From assembly GCF_019279795.1 (NCBI RefSeq), contig NC_056725.1, forward strand, positions 1,609,349,554 through 1,609,413,553: 64,000 bases of DNA. The letters are read 5' to 3'. This document shows, piece by piece, positions 47,151-58,251 of this stretch; the first letter of the stretch is position 1; each line of letters begins with the position of its first letter. The position numbers and the translations under genes were made by a program. The notes under the pieces are model-generated. The model worked only from the letters and a program-made list of their open reading frames with translations, had not been told where the DNA came from and searched no databases. Source of the DNA: Protopterus annectens (lineage: Eukaryota > Chordata > Ceratodontiformes > Protopteridae).

Positions 47151-47745
47151 AACAGTTCTTGGATTTGTCACTGCAATCACCCTCCATAACTCTCTCCTTA
47201 GTCTCATATCCTCCTCTTGAACCTGTCTCAGTAACCACCCTCCTTGTGTATTTCTTACTTCTCAAATGCTTTCTACCACCCAAACTCCTTCTTCCTCTCA
47301 TCTCTACTCGCTGGCTGAATTTCAGCTCCTCACTACTGCACAACTAACATAAATCCATAACTATCTCCTATCTGAGTTTATACAAAAGTAACCTCTTTTT
47401 CTCCATCTCTGTCTCTTTACAAGAGTCTCACACACTTTTAATCAATTCTATACCTACAGGGCTTGTACTGCTCCATTTCAGTTATATATGCTGCTTATAA
47501 TTTCTAATGTAAATATTTCGTATACCTCCTTTAGATTACTTAGTGTATCTATGTAATTTACTACATAATTCAGAATACACTTTCTTTAGATAATTCTTTT
47601 TATCTTCTGTATCATTGTACTTTTTATACTATATGTTTGTAATTACTTGTATAGTTTTTCTTCCATGGCTTCTGCTGAAAAAGGGCTTCCGCCCAGTTGG
47701 ACTAACCCAGTCAATAAATGTCAAATAACTAATAAAATAAAATTA

Positions 47746-48067
47746 ATGCCTATATGAAGTTAAGAAAACTAGCTTTGCAAAATTTAGGGTACAGGAAATT
47801 GTAACTTTCAAGATTCTAAAAAAGTAAAAAGTTCTCTGCGCACAAGATGTCAGCCCCTCCCTTTTGAAAGGCCAGAAAATCGAGCTGTGTCACCAGCAAA
47901 CAAGTTTTAGAAGAAAACTACTCAGGTAGAGAGAAAGGTCAGCTGGGGACATTGATGATATTTCAATGGCCTACACTGTTGTTTCATAAGATGGGTGAGG
48001 GATAAGACACAATTCTTTTGCTCCACGGAGAAGCATAGGAATCAGCAGGCATAGAAAGTAGTAGTAA

Positions 48068-48069
<2 letters not shown>
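47746..48069. other. Spacer after L2-like copy C
   Basis: Nothing recognised. Confidence 0.35.
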
Positions 48070-48128
<59 letters not shown>

Positions 48129-48170
48129 GCCACATAGTCCCGCACGCGATCACACACACAAGCACATATG

Positions 48171-48242
<72 letters not shown>

Positions 48243-48255
48243 CACACACACACAC
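48070..48255. repeat. Interrupted (CA)n microsatellite
   Basis: Tracts at 48,070-48,126 and 48,172-48,255 separated by CG- and AT-containing variants. Confidence 0.97.
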
Positions 48256-50271
48256 TCATACACACACTCACAGAGAACACAAGTGCAGAAGCACAGGTGT
48301 CATTGCATGTTCATGTCTCATTACTTCGCTAGGTGTAAAACCGTGAAAAAACTTTTTGACTAACAGTATGAAGATATCCCTGGTGTCTTGAGTCTTGTTT
48401 TTAAGTGATTTGTTGATACTCTTATCTTCATGGTTGTTGTAATGTAGTAATTACTCATCGTGTGGTTTCACCATAATTCTTTTGTAGTTTATGATCATCT
48501 TTCTATTTTATCTGTCATTTTTTCATTGTGTAATGCTCCACCGCCATGCAGTTTTCTGTGGAATGCCCTTTGACTGATGGACTGATGACTGAGTATCTCA
48601 AATCCTAACCCTATAAAAAAAACAAAAAAACAAAAAAAAGCCAAGATAATACTATCATTGGACTGAGATTATTATTTAACTGTTTTTGAACTTGCTTGGG
48701 TAGTAGCTCTGCTAAAATGCTGAGGTCAATGTAATTATATGCTGGAGATGTGAAATATATGGTTGATATGTATATATTTAAATATATAGATATAGATAAC
48801 TCGATAGACATTGTAATATAAACATATATAACATATAGCATAAAATAAAAAGGACAAGGCTAGAAATCCAGTTCAAAACTCTGTGACTCTGTGGTCATTA
48901 AAAACAAATAATACATTTATTTTCAAACTTACTGAGTACTTCCATCACTAACATCAGTTAAGAGGTTATGAGATCTGTCTACCGAAGTCCTGTCTAATGC
49001 TGGAGGAAGAAAGTGCATTAAAACATTATTATACAAATATTTACAATTTCCTATATAGCTAGCTGGTTGTATGTCCCTTAAAATATTTCACAATTGTGTA
49101 ACTGGAGTGGTGTATTATATTTTAAAAGTGATATATGTGCTCAGAAGTAAACCTTGTTGAAAACTGTTTTTCCCAGGTTGTTTTTTACATTATGCAAAAC
49201 ATCAGATAATCATGATTAATATATTGCAGAAGTCAGTCAGGTTTTGCATAACAGTGGCACTTAAAATGTAAATGGTCCCCGTCACTATTACGTTTTCTTA
49301 TCTTAACACCAGTAAGACTTACATTATTAACTACAATAGTAATCATTTGTGAATTACATTACATCAGAAGAATAAGATAACTCGTTTTCTTATTGAACCA
49401 TCACATGATATGACAGATTATAAGAAATAGTGGCTTTACAAAGCTCTTGTAGAGGAAATGTACATAATTTATATGAGGTTGTTTGAAATATTGTGTAATA
49501 AGCAAATGTAAGAATTTCGGGGTAAGAAACAGAAGCACGTAAATAAGGAAACCTACTTTTTTCTCACCAGCCTGTTGATCAATACTCAATACTTTTGTCA
49601 CAGGATGTTTGCCAGTGTTTTCTAAAGACAGTTAGACTTTGGAGAATCTAGAAAATGTAAATATTCTCTGCATTTGTGCACTTTCACATTCAGTATGTAT
49701 ATATATATATACCCATTGATATGTCTGATTAAAGGAGCATATATAAATATCTCAAGTGCTGGAGACAGTTTTTGGAGGTTTTCTGTGTTGTGAGCTTCCA
49801 TGCTACTTGATTGGTCATCTCGCTATCTCTATTTATATATATATATATATCTGTGTGTGTTTATTCTTTGTTGAGCAGATTAGTCCCACTAGACTAGGAG
49901 CCTTTTTTCAAGGAGGACCAAGGTGATATTTATACTACAAGGGGAAATTTGGCCAGGGCATTGAGGAACTTCCCTTACTCTTGTCAGTAGGTACCAGGGG
50001 AGCTTGAACATCCACCTGAGCTACCAGCAACTTAGACAGATGGGGCCTCAGTTTTACTTCTCATAGAAAGGACAGCATACTCAGGATTGCAGCGCCCCCT
50101 CATGCTCCACTGCAGTGTCAGTAACCGATATACTTGGTGTGGGAAGAGAAGCCACAAACTTCTGAACTCAAATGTCAACATGATAATTATAAATGCAAAG
50201 TCATACAATCTCAGGGAAAGGGCATATGTTGCCTTCTCCAAGAATTGCGAAGTATTTCTCACAGTCAAAAA

Positions 50272-50280
<9 letters not shown>
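48256..50280. other. AT-rich DNA, nothing recognised
   Basis: Short TA tracts at about 49,697 and 49,836. No domain-bearing frame. Confidence 0.4.

Positions 50281-50338
<58 letters not shown>
50281..50338. repeat. (TA)n microsatellite after an A run
   Basis: A14 followed by about 29 TA units. Confidence 0.97.
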
Positions 50339-50342
<4 letters not shown>

Positions 50343-50450
50343 GATAGATAGAGATGTTTATATATCTATTCATCTATAAAAGCATCCGTGCATACATATA
50401 CAATAAATAAATAAATATAAGCATTTACACATACACATGCACCTATAGAT

Positions 50451-50477
50451 ACACACACATACACACAGACACACACA

Positions 50478-50550
<73 letters not shown>
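50451..50550. repeat. (CA)n microsatellite
   Basis: AC tract with two GAC-type interruptions near its left end. Confidence 0.97.
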
Positions 50551-50552
<2 letters not shown>

Positions 50553-50837
50553 ACACCTATCTGCCTATCTATTTATCTGTTTATCTATTTACATCTATGT
50601 AGTTGCAGTGAACACTGTCAACTGTGTTTTTTTCCAACAGAACTTACTGCTTTGTATTTTTTTTTTTTATCAGTGGCAGTATTTTTCTATTGCTAGGAAT
50701 ATTCAGAACACTTATTGCTTCTGTGCTGTGTGAGACTGCTTGTGCTCAGGTAAGTTTTTTTTTTAACGGTGGGGCAATCAGATATGTCAAATAGTTTGGC
50801 ATTTGGGCAGGGTGTGTTTGTGGGTTAAGGCTAGAAT

Positions 50838-51000
50838 AAAGGCTGGGTAAGGGGATAAATTTAGTATTGCGTGTATATATTTGTGTTTGCTGAGGTTTGT
50901 GAATATATGTGCAAGAGCTTCCAGGTTATGCTAGTTTAATGGCTAGGTAAGGGGGTGGGTTTAATATTGTGTCTGCATTTATGTGAAGAGTATGTGTCAG
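50838..51000. repeat. Diverged 100-bp tandem duplication
   Basis: GGCTGGGTAAGGGGATAAAT at 50,841 and GGCTAGGTAAGGGGGTGGGT at 50,941 each lead into TTTARTATTG(C/T)GT and TTTGTG or TTATGTG. Confidence 0.5.
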
Positions 51001-53075
51001 TATCTTGTGAGGAGGTAGTCTTAGGCGAACGTTTTTTTTTCATATGATAATGTGTAAGGTTGGGGTTGGGGTGGCAAGAGGAGGATTAGGATTGGTGTAT
51101 ATGATTAAAGTCGTAAGAGGCAGCAAAGCCCCCCCCCCCCACTCTTCCTTATTTGTTTGTGTTAGCCCTAACCCTGATACTACAACCACAACCCTAAATA
51201 TCACCTTATGAAAAAAAAAAAAAAAACATGTCACTAACTGTATCACTATGTCTGGTGGTAGTATTAGGCGTGGGTGCAGAGTCCAACCACCACTCGCAGT
51301 GGGGGTGCAGGGGGGCTTGCCTTTATTGTGTTTTTTGATAAAGATTGAATCAAAGAAGAATGCCATGATGGTTAGTAGGTAAAACTTTTTATCATTTTGT
51401 TTGTGCACTCCCTTTTAGAGACAACACAATTTTACTGCAGTCCAACCCGACTTTATAAATCCAGTATCTTACATACAAGGGCTTGAATCTTACTGTAGCC
51501 TGCAATATCACCTCGGAGCATGTTCAGCACTAGACAGGTTAATTTTCTTCATCTGAGACACTGGGAGTTCAAAAATGCTTATTATGTATTAATGCATGCT
51601 TGTCTTGTCTTTTTTCCCCTTCATTGCTTTGTGAGCTGACTGCTGAAATAATTGTTTTCTTGTTTGCTTTAATCAAACCATCTTTAATAATACAAAACAT
51701 TATAAAAGTAACTTTGGATTTTAGTCTAACACAAAGGAGTCCTATGCCATGCTTTATGAACAGCACGAAATCTCAAAAAGAATGTTGATGCAGACGTACA
51801 CTTTTCAATTCGGATGTACTGAAAGGCAGAAGCTAATGTGTATTTTAAAATTTCTTATAATAGTAAAGTTGATTTCATGAGTGATATTTTACCAGTGCAC
51901 AGGGCCTTCTGAAATACTTAACGTATTTACCTAGAATGCACTTGTCTTATCTAGCTACTAAAAAGCCTGTATGTGCAATATTGTTTCGCATCTATGTGCA
52001 CAAACTCAAGTACATCAGGCATTTGTGCATGACTGACTGAAAGGGGTTCAAAAGAATGCAGTTTATGACTCACAGAGCAGTATTCTATGACAATAACTCT
52101 ACTTCAGGTAAGAGCAGGTTGTGATATTAATGTTTCCATATAATTAATAAACATGTATAGTAAATGACTTTTCGCTTAAAGGATACAAATGCAGCAGTAC
52201 TTGCTACAGCTTTGTGCACTGAATTACACTAAAAATGAAGTTCAGTAAAAACAACATATTTCTTCATATCCTTTTCTGTTATATCATATACTTCTACAAG
52301 TATTTGCACTTAATCTGCAACTCTTTCTCAGTCTGAAGAAAGACAACACTTAAGTTTGCAGGCTTTTCACAGTTCTAAGAAACTGATACAGTGCTTCAAA
52401 GCTTCAAGGACTTAACTTTTCATCCAAAATTTCAGCAAACAGTCGGTTATATTCAAACAATAATTAGTTATACAGTATGAGAGGAAAACAGAATTATTAG
52501 ATTATACTATATGGACATATGTAGTGAATCCTAAAAATACATTTGCATCTGAAAGTTTGACTTTGAAAACATTTTCAGGAACTTGGTAAGACTGACAAAA
52601 TTCATTATAGATATATTACAAATCTGGAAAAAAAAATAAATAAGCAATCAAAAATAAATAAATAAAACAAACAAATAACATCTTAGACAACTTGATAGTA
52701 CTGGAATGTTAACTCATTGAAGTAATGACATGTCTAACTCCATCTGTTACTTCAACTCTAACACCCCCCACCCCATGAAGACCATTGTCTTCCAAGTGAA
52801 AAAAGCAAAACAGCTCTCAGTCAAGCAAACAAGCAGTCTGCAGGGTGGAACTCAGCACTTTAAATTACATCAGCTACAATCCTTTTACACTTTATCAGCA
52901 AAACTCCATGCAAAAAACCATCCACTTAATCTTATACCATGTATCACAAACTGTTCTTCTGTTTGTCTGTCTCTCTCTCTCTCTACTCCTTAAGACTAAT
53001 AGAATGTCATTTCAGTAATTGCCACATCCTTCTGGAAATATCTGTCACCAAACCTCATTGAACACCCTGATCTAG
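51001..53075. other. AT-rich DNA, nothing firmly recognised
   Basis: Includes C10 (51,130), A17 (about 51,211) and a GC-rich patch GTGGGGGTGCAGGGGGGCTT (51,300-51,320) reminiscent of the core of the long-TIR element at 2.65 kb. No gene seen. Confidence 0.4.
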
Positions 53076-53815
53076 CTTCTTCTTTCGGCTGCTCCCATTA
53101 GGGGTCGCCACAGCAGATCAACTGTTTCCATTTCTTCCTGTCCTCTGCATCTTGCTCTGTCACACCAACCGCCTGCATGTCCTCTCTCTCCACATCCATA
53201 AACCTTAACTTAGGCCTTCCTCTTTTCCTGTTACCTGGCAGCTTCATCCTTAGCATCTTTTTCCCAATATACTCTGCATCCCTCCTCAGCACATGTCCAA
53301 ACCAACGTAATCTTGCCTCTCTGGCTTTGTCTCCAAACCTTCCAACCTGGGCTGACCCTCTAATATACTTATTCCTAATCGTGTCCATCCTCGTCACACC
53401 CAGTGCAAATCTTAACATCTTCAACTCTGCCACGTCAAGCTCTGACTCCTGCCTTTTTGTCATTGCCACTGTCTTCAACCCGTATAACATAGCTGGTCTC
53501 ACTACCCTCTTGTAGACCTTCCCTTTCACTCTTACTGGTACTCGTCTGTCAGAAATCACTCCTGACACTCTTCTCCACCCACTCCATCCTGCCTGTACTC
53601 TCTTCTTCACCTCTCTTCCACACTCACCATTATTCTGAACTGTTGATCCCAAGTATTTAAACTCATTCACCTTCGCCACCTCTACTCCCTGCATCCTCAC
53701 CATTCCTCTGTCCTCCCTCTCATTCACACACATATATTCTCTAGCTACCTTCTGAAAATATATCATTTCTCATCTTAAACTTCAAGCCAAATGCACCTGC
53801 TGTCTACCTGGATAC
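53076..53815 (-). mobile_element. RTE-type LINE, 3' end
   Basis: A minus-strand 5'-truncated non-LTR element ending GCTGTGGCGACCCCTAATGG, GAGCAGCCGAAAGAAGAAG. It contains the C-terminal part of the RT ORF. The terminal block equals the tail of the SINEs at 45,010 and 13,560 apart from a few bases, so this LINE family is the probable source of their retrotransposition machinery. Confidence 0.88.
53098..53766 (-). CDS. RTE-type reverse transcriptase, C-terminal fragment (open)
   Basis: 222 codons open without a stop. Recognisable blocks are VNEREDRGMVRMQGVEVAKV, FKYLGSTVQNNGECGREVKK, RVQAGWSGWRRVSGVI, KVYKRVVRPAMLYGL, LRWFGHVLRRDAEYIGKKML and GNRKRGRPKLRFMDVEREDM. This is the post-catalytic thumb and C-terminal region of the RTE/Expander type, lying after the missing YxDD. 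The ATG at 53,766 is incidental: homology probably continues upstream, with disruption. The intact frame suggests a fairly recent insertion, but the fragment cannot act on its own. Confidence 0.85.
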   Translation of the reverse strand: MIYFQKVAREYMCVNEREDRGMVRMQGVEVAKVNEFKYLGSTVQNNGECGREVKKRVQAGWSGWRRVSGVISDRRVPVRVKGKVYKRVVRPAMLYGLKTVAMTKRQESELDVAELKMLRFALGVTRMDTIRNKYIRGSAQVGRFGDKAREARLRWFGHVLRRDAEYIGKKMLRMKLPGNRKRGRPKLRFMDVEREDMQAVGVTEQDAEDRKKWKQLICCGDP

Positions 53816-54434
53816 ATATCCTAAACCTTCTCTCCCCAGTACCATTTAATTATTGCCTATCACCCTCAACAATTTGTTCCACTTCTCATGTCCACACATC
53901 TCTACCTACCCTACCTACTCTGTAAGTCCCCCCCCCCAATCTTACCATTCGTCCTTGATCTTCCTGTTGAAAACTCTCACCCTCTCATCCTCATCCAAAC
54001 CTACCACCTCTCATCTGCCATGGTCTGATGAAGTAAATAATTTTGTGAAAGCACTTACCTATATTTTATTATTTTTTGGTTGAATAAAGTCCAGTTCAGC
54101 CATGTTTCTGTGTATGCCTATTTTCTTTTGGTAAAATAAAAATAAGTTTTCTTGGCGCAATGTGACTGTTGTGCAGACAAACACTGCTGCACAAACCCAC
54201 TTCATCCCTCACCTACAATGACAACACAAAGCAGGCAGAAATCAGATACCACACTTCGACAGATTAATTTTGTAGAATGATATATAAATGAGATTTATTC
54301 TACAAGTATTGGTGGTGATGCTGTAATGTTAGTGAACCATCTCTGTCTATATTTGTGGAATGGCAAAGTACACTTGTGGCTAGAAATATTTATTCCCCAT
54401 TGACTGAAACAGAGTGCCTTAGGTTATCTTTGCA
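53816..54434. other. Unassigned; possible Penelope-type tail at 54,025-54,095
   Basis: GTCTGATGAAGTAAATAATT, GTGAAAGCACTT and GGTTGAATAAAGTCCAGTTC resemble the untranslated tail of Penelope-like elements (compare GAAAGCGCTTATCC in the fragment at 36.85-37.77 kb). There is no coding support, so this is only a suggestion. Confidence 0.35.
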
Positions 54435-55095
54435 ATAAAGACAAAACTCATAGGTTCATAAGTATTGCTAGGCTAATGACACAGTTGCATCTTTAAAAGC
54501 CTAGCAGTACTTCCCAAATGCAGTTGACACATTTTGACACCACTCATATTATAAGGATATTGCTTAGGTAAAAGTGGTTGAGCCTTTGCAAGCGCACTTG
54601 CTAATAGGGGCATAGGTGGCAGCCCCACAATAAATTTATGATTCCCCATTCTCTGATCCAAATTGTGCTTGAATATGTGCAGAGATGAAATCTAATTCAC
54701 ATGGATGGGAATATGTGCAGGGACTAAATCTAATTCACATGGATGGGAATATGTGCAGGGGCAACATCTAATTCACATGGATGAGAATATGTGCAGGGAT
54801 GAAATCTAATTCACGTAGATGGGAATAAGTTCAGGGAAGAAACCTAAGTGATATAGATGGGAATATGTGCAGGGATGAAATTTAATTCACATGGATGGGA
54901 ATATGTGCAGGGATGAAATATAATTCCAATTGATGAGAGACCTGTTCCATTAAAGGGCTAGACTCTGTGACACATACCTGTCCCAATAACATGTCCAGTT
55001 TATCTTGGAGATGAAGTTTAGGTCTTTAGATCAAGTGTTTCTGATTCTATTTGTTTTGTAGATATGCAACAGGTCAGATGTCTTGAAGGTGTTCT
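54435..55095 (-). mobile_element. CR1-like LINE 3' end containing a minisatellite
   Basis: The minus-strand terminus TAGCCTAGCAATACTTATGA corresponds to that of the CR1 copies at 3.3 and 4.1 kb. The far side (54,975-55,085: CCTGTCCCAATAACATGTCC, GAAGTTTAGGTCTTTAGATC) matches their ORF2 C-terminal block. Between them sits the 38-bp array at 54,671-54,936. Confidence 0.6.
54671..54936. repeat. Minisatellite, 38-bp unit, seven copies
   Basis: The unit begins GAATATGTGCAGGGATGAAA and goes on TCTAATTCACATGGATGG. Starts at 54,671, 54,709, 54,747, 54,785, 54,823, 54,861 and 54,899 are exactly 38 apart. Copy 5 is the most diverged. Confidence 0.97.
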
Positions 55096-55257
55096 CCCAG
55101 TGCAGTTAAAGGAGGGGAAAGCATGAATGATAAGTGTCTGCAAAGAGGCAGTTGTGGGGGGGGGGGGTGAGTGTGCATGTGTGCAAAAGCATGCATGCAA
55201 GAATATGAGTGTTCTCAGATGAGTATGTAAATGGAATTGTCTGTCTGCCTGGTGGTC

Positions 55258-55312
55258 AGCATATCCCTCAGCCTCTTAGCACAAGAAATCTGGAAAAAGC
55301 GGGGGGGGGGGG
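55258..55312. mobile_element. hAT-like MITE, left-end fragment
   Basis: CATATCCCTCAGCCTCTTAG then AAATCTGGA resembles the left end of the copy at 17,747 (CATACCTCTCAGCTTCTTAG, AAATTTGGA). It stops at a G run (55,300-55,312) where the L1-type element begins. Confidence 0.5.
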
Positions 55313-56170
55313 GCAGAGCCTAGATGGCCAACCAAGAGAGGTGAATTTTGAGTACTCCATAAACTAGTATAATTAATACAGGAACATTTTATTATTTTCA
55401 AGTTTAAAACATCAGATATCTATAGATAAAGTACTAAACTACATAAGTATCAATTTTGGTGGAGATATACAAAAATTTTCCTGTCAAGTAGCTTGGTGAT
55501 ATATTGAGTCACCGAATATGAACAACTCAATGAATTCTCATCCAGATGCTGCTTTGAAAAAAGAAATGTGATTGATGATATCTACCTTACAGGAACTATC
55601 TTTGAAGATGGATGGCTTTAAAAATGACTTAGAAAACCTCAAATTAAATTCTCAAAAACAGTCTGATACTCTTAGGAACTATTACAGCAGCACTATACAA
55701 AAATAACAAATATAGATACTTCTCTAAATGACATCCAAGGGAGACTCAAAGAGGAAGAATTCCAAAAGGAATTTCTGCTTAAACAGAATACATGGCTGCT
55801 TAACAAAATAGATGACTTAGAAAACAGGGAAAGGAGAAACAACATAAGGATCGTTGGTCTGCCTGAAAACACTGAAGGTGAAAGAATTATTTCATTCTTA
55901 ACAACCTGGATTCCTGAATTTTTAGACTTGAAAGAGGGACTTTCATTTGAAATTGAAAGGGTGCACAGAGCACTGAGGAAACCTGCTTCTAACTCAAAAA
56001 ATACTCCACCTAGATCCATAGTTATAAAATTTATTTCATTTCTGGTCAAGGAACTAATATTAAAATCAGCTTGGAGAAAATCAAGATAGCTGTCCCAAAA
56101 AATAACTCTTACAACTACATCTCTCAAAGTATCAACTGCTATGGTACATAACTTGTCATCTGTTTTTATT
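55310..56170 (+). pseudogene. L1-type 5' region and ORF1 fragment
   Basis: Starts with an L1-like leader (GCAGAGCCTAGATGGCC). In the frame containing about 55,800-56,085 it reads IDDLENRERRNNIRIVGLPE, then FLTTWIPEFLDL, FEIERVHRALRKPASN and IVIKFISFLVKE. LENRxRRNNIRIxGLPE is the hallmark start of the RNA-recognition part of L1 ORF1p, a nucleic-acid chaperone that coats the LINE RNA. A coiled-coil-like Leu/Lys/Asn stretch precedes it (about 55,590-55,800) with stops. The end is lost after about 56,090. It may belong to the same insertion as the ORF2 at 59.66 kb, but 3.5 kb of unrelated sequence separates them. Confidence 0.8.
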
Positions 56171-56603
56171 TTTTTTTAAAAAAGAGGGTTTCTTAAACAA
56201 CTGAGAAACAGTAATGATTTATTCAGAATGTTCAGAGTCCAATAATTCTTCACAAACAAAGGTAGGTCAAGATGGGTTAATATTTACATTATATATAAGC
56301 CAAACGAAGCAACATATAATACAAACATAGAAGTTTCTATTCCCCTACTTGAACTCAATGAATACTTATCTTGTTCATTTTTCATTGATTTTACTTATAA
56401 TAATTGAAGTAATTAACTAATTCAACAAGGTACCATTCATCAGAGTTCAGACTCAAATGTAACAAATTAACATCATATATAATAGCAGTAACAGTAGAGT
56501 GTTTTGAAAAAAAATGCTGTCATGGAGACTAATGTCTTCTTCAGTTAAAGTATAATTTAGAAATGTCATGTATATCCTGGTTAAATAATAGTAACAAGCT
56601 CTT
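56171..56603. other. AT-rich DNA
   Basis: Nothing recognised. Confidence 0.35.
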
Positions 56604-56974
56604 AGTACAAATGTCATCATTATTCTGTCTAAATATAGTTAATATCAATTATGGCAGGTATCATAGCTACGAGTGCTGTTTGATCAATCCTGATATGGTG
56701 TGCATGGATGCAGCTGTGTCTGGCAGCTAGTACAAATGTCATTATTATTCTGTCTAAACATGGTTAATATCAATTATGGCAGGTATCATAGCCTCGAGTG
56801 CTGTTTGATCAATCCTGATATGGTGTGCATGGATGCAGCCGTGTCTGGCAGCTAGTACAAATGTCATTATTATTCTAAGCATAGTTAATATCAATTATGG
56901 CAGGTATCATAGTTTTGAGTGCTGTATGATTAAGCCTGAAATGGTTTGTGTGGATGCAGCTATGTCTGGCAACT
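56604..56974. repeat. Tandem repeat, 125-bp unit, three copies
   Basis: AGTACAAATGTCATYATTAT starts at 56,604, 56,729 and 56,854, exactly 125 apart. Copies 1 and 2 are nearly identical and copy 3 is more diverged with a small deletion. Confidence 0.95.
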
Positions 56975-58174
56975 GTTGTATGTTGCCGTTTTCATCTCTG
57001 GGAAGCTGTGGGTTGCAGCTTGTGATCGAGGTTTACTGATGCTTGTGTCTTAGGAAGAGACATTTGGTGTTTTAGTCTGGATCCAGGGGAAGTGGGTGGA
57101 TAAAACTGTGATTTGGGATATTTTGGAAGAGAATAGTTTGTTTATACATCTGCTGAGTGAGATGTGGGAAGGCTGGAAGAATGTGTTATCTCTTGTTGTG
57201 GTGTCTTGTTGGGAGTTTTTTTTTTTTTTTTTTATCTGTTTGCTCTCTGTTCCTTTCCTGGCTGCTGCCTTGCTGAAAGGGAGGGAATTTAGGCTTGAAG
57301 TTGCAATGAAGTGAAGCTTTGCTTCAGGTGCATTGTGAGCTTCTGGTATGCAGTACACAGACACACTAACAGAAACAGACACTCCCAGGTTGCTATGGTA
57401 ACTAAGATAGAGTGACAATAATGCTTAAAGGCTCTGAGGAGCCTCCGACATGATTCTCGGCCATGAAGTTTTTGGTTTAAAAAAAATAATAATAATAAAA
57501 CGTCTGTTTTAAACCACATGTACACATATTGATGGTCTCCCAACACTTCATTTAGCTCATTAAGTTGATTCTTGATAAAAAAAAAAAATAATAAGCGCAA
57601 TTTTATATTTAAAATGTATTTTGGTCTAAACACATTAAGGACTTACATAATAGTGGAAGTCTCAGTTATTGTGAAAAACTAAGAGCATTTGGTCTTGTGC
57701 AGTACCCTTTGCAATGGTCTGGGAGGTGAGCTTGCTCAGACGTGTTGGGCATATGGGCATAGCTGATTCTAGGGGTGTTTGGGTTGCTAGGAAGTGCTAG
57801 AGAGTCATCAGATTTCCTTTGTGGAAATATCTGTGGGAATGGAAGGTGTGTTGAGTGGTTCACTGGCAGAGTGGCCACTGCATGGAACAGGCTGTTAAAA
57901 TGGAACAGGACAAATATTGGTTTGGATATTTTAAGAACAGCCTGGAAACACACCACATGAACTAGTGAATGGTATTCTGGCAAAACTGGATGGGCATTGT
58001 TACCCATGCTTGAAGTACTGATATGTGTGTATGTAAGGATGGAAATGTAACAAATAAGAAACTAGAAGGGTCTCATAATTTAAAGTCTATGAACTGTATA
58101 AACATGCTTGGAAGGAGCTTATAATAGGAATAAGCATTACAGATTGTGGTCTCTCAAATAACTAAGCAACAGCC

Positions 58175-58177
<3 letters not shown>
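56975..58177. other. Unassigned DNA, possible LINE C-terminal scrap
   Basis: A T18 run lies at 57,216-57,233. On the plus strand at 57,860-57,958, FTGRVATAWNRLLKWNRTNI resembles the R..xxWNxLP block near the end of CR1/L2 RT proteins. It is too short and degenerate to call. Confidence 0.3.
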
Positions 58178-58248
<71 letters not shown>

Positions 58249-58251
58249 CAC
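58178..58251. repeat. (CA)n microsatellite
   Basis: About 37 CA units with one CG interruption. Confidence 0.97.

Larger units (their letters stand above)
42470..47745 (+). mobile_element. L2-like LINE, copy C, split by a SINE
   Basis: About 4.9 kb of LINE sequence when the SINE at 45,010-45,356 and one duplication are removed. It has a pyrimidine-rich 5' region (42.5-43.95 kb), endonuclease, RT and 3' UTR, ending GCTTCTGCTGAAAAAGGGCT, GTTGGACTAACCCAGTCAAT and A/T-rich repeats. It is probably the most complete member of the family here. The left boundary is approximate. Confidence 0.75.

Noticed and set aside
51160-51200. CCCTAACCCTG and ACAACCCTAAATA as telomere-like repeats
   Set aside because: Only single or two imperfect hexamers; no tandem TTAGGG array.
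53177-53515. Plus-strand 112-codon frame
   Set aside because: Complement of the RTE RT fragment, which has clear family motifs on the minus strand.
57775-57960. Possible LINE C-terminal fragment (WNRL-type block)
   Set aside because: Only one weak motif and no neighbouring RT blocks, so I did not call an element.
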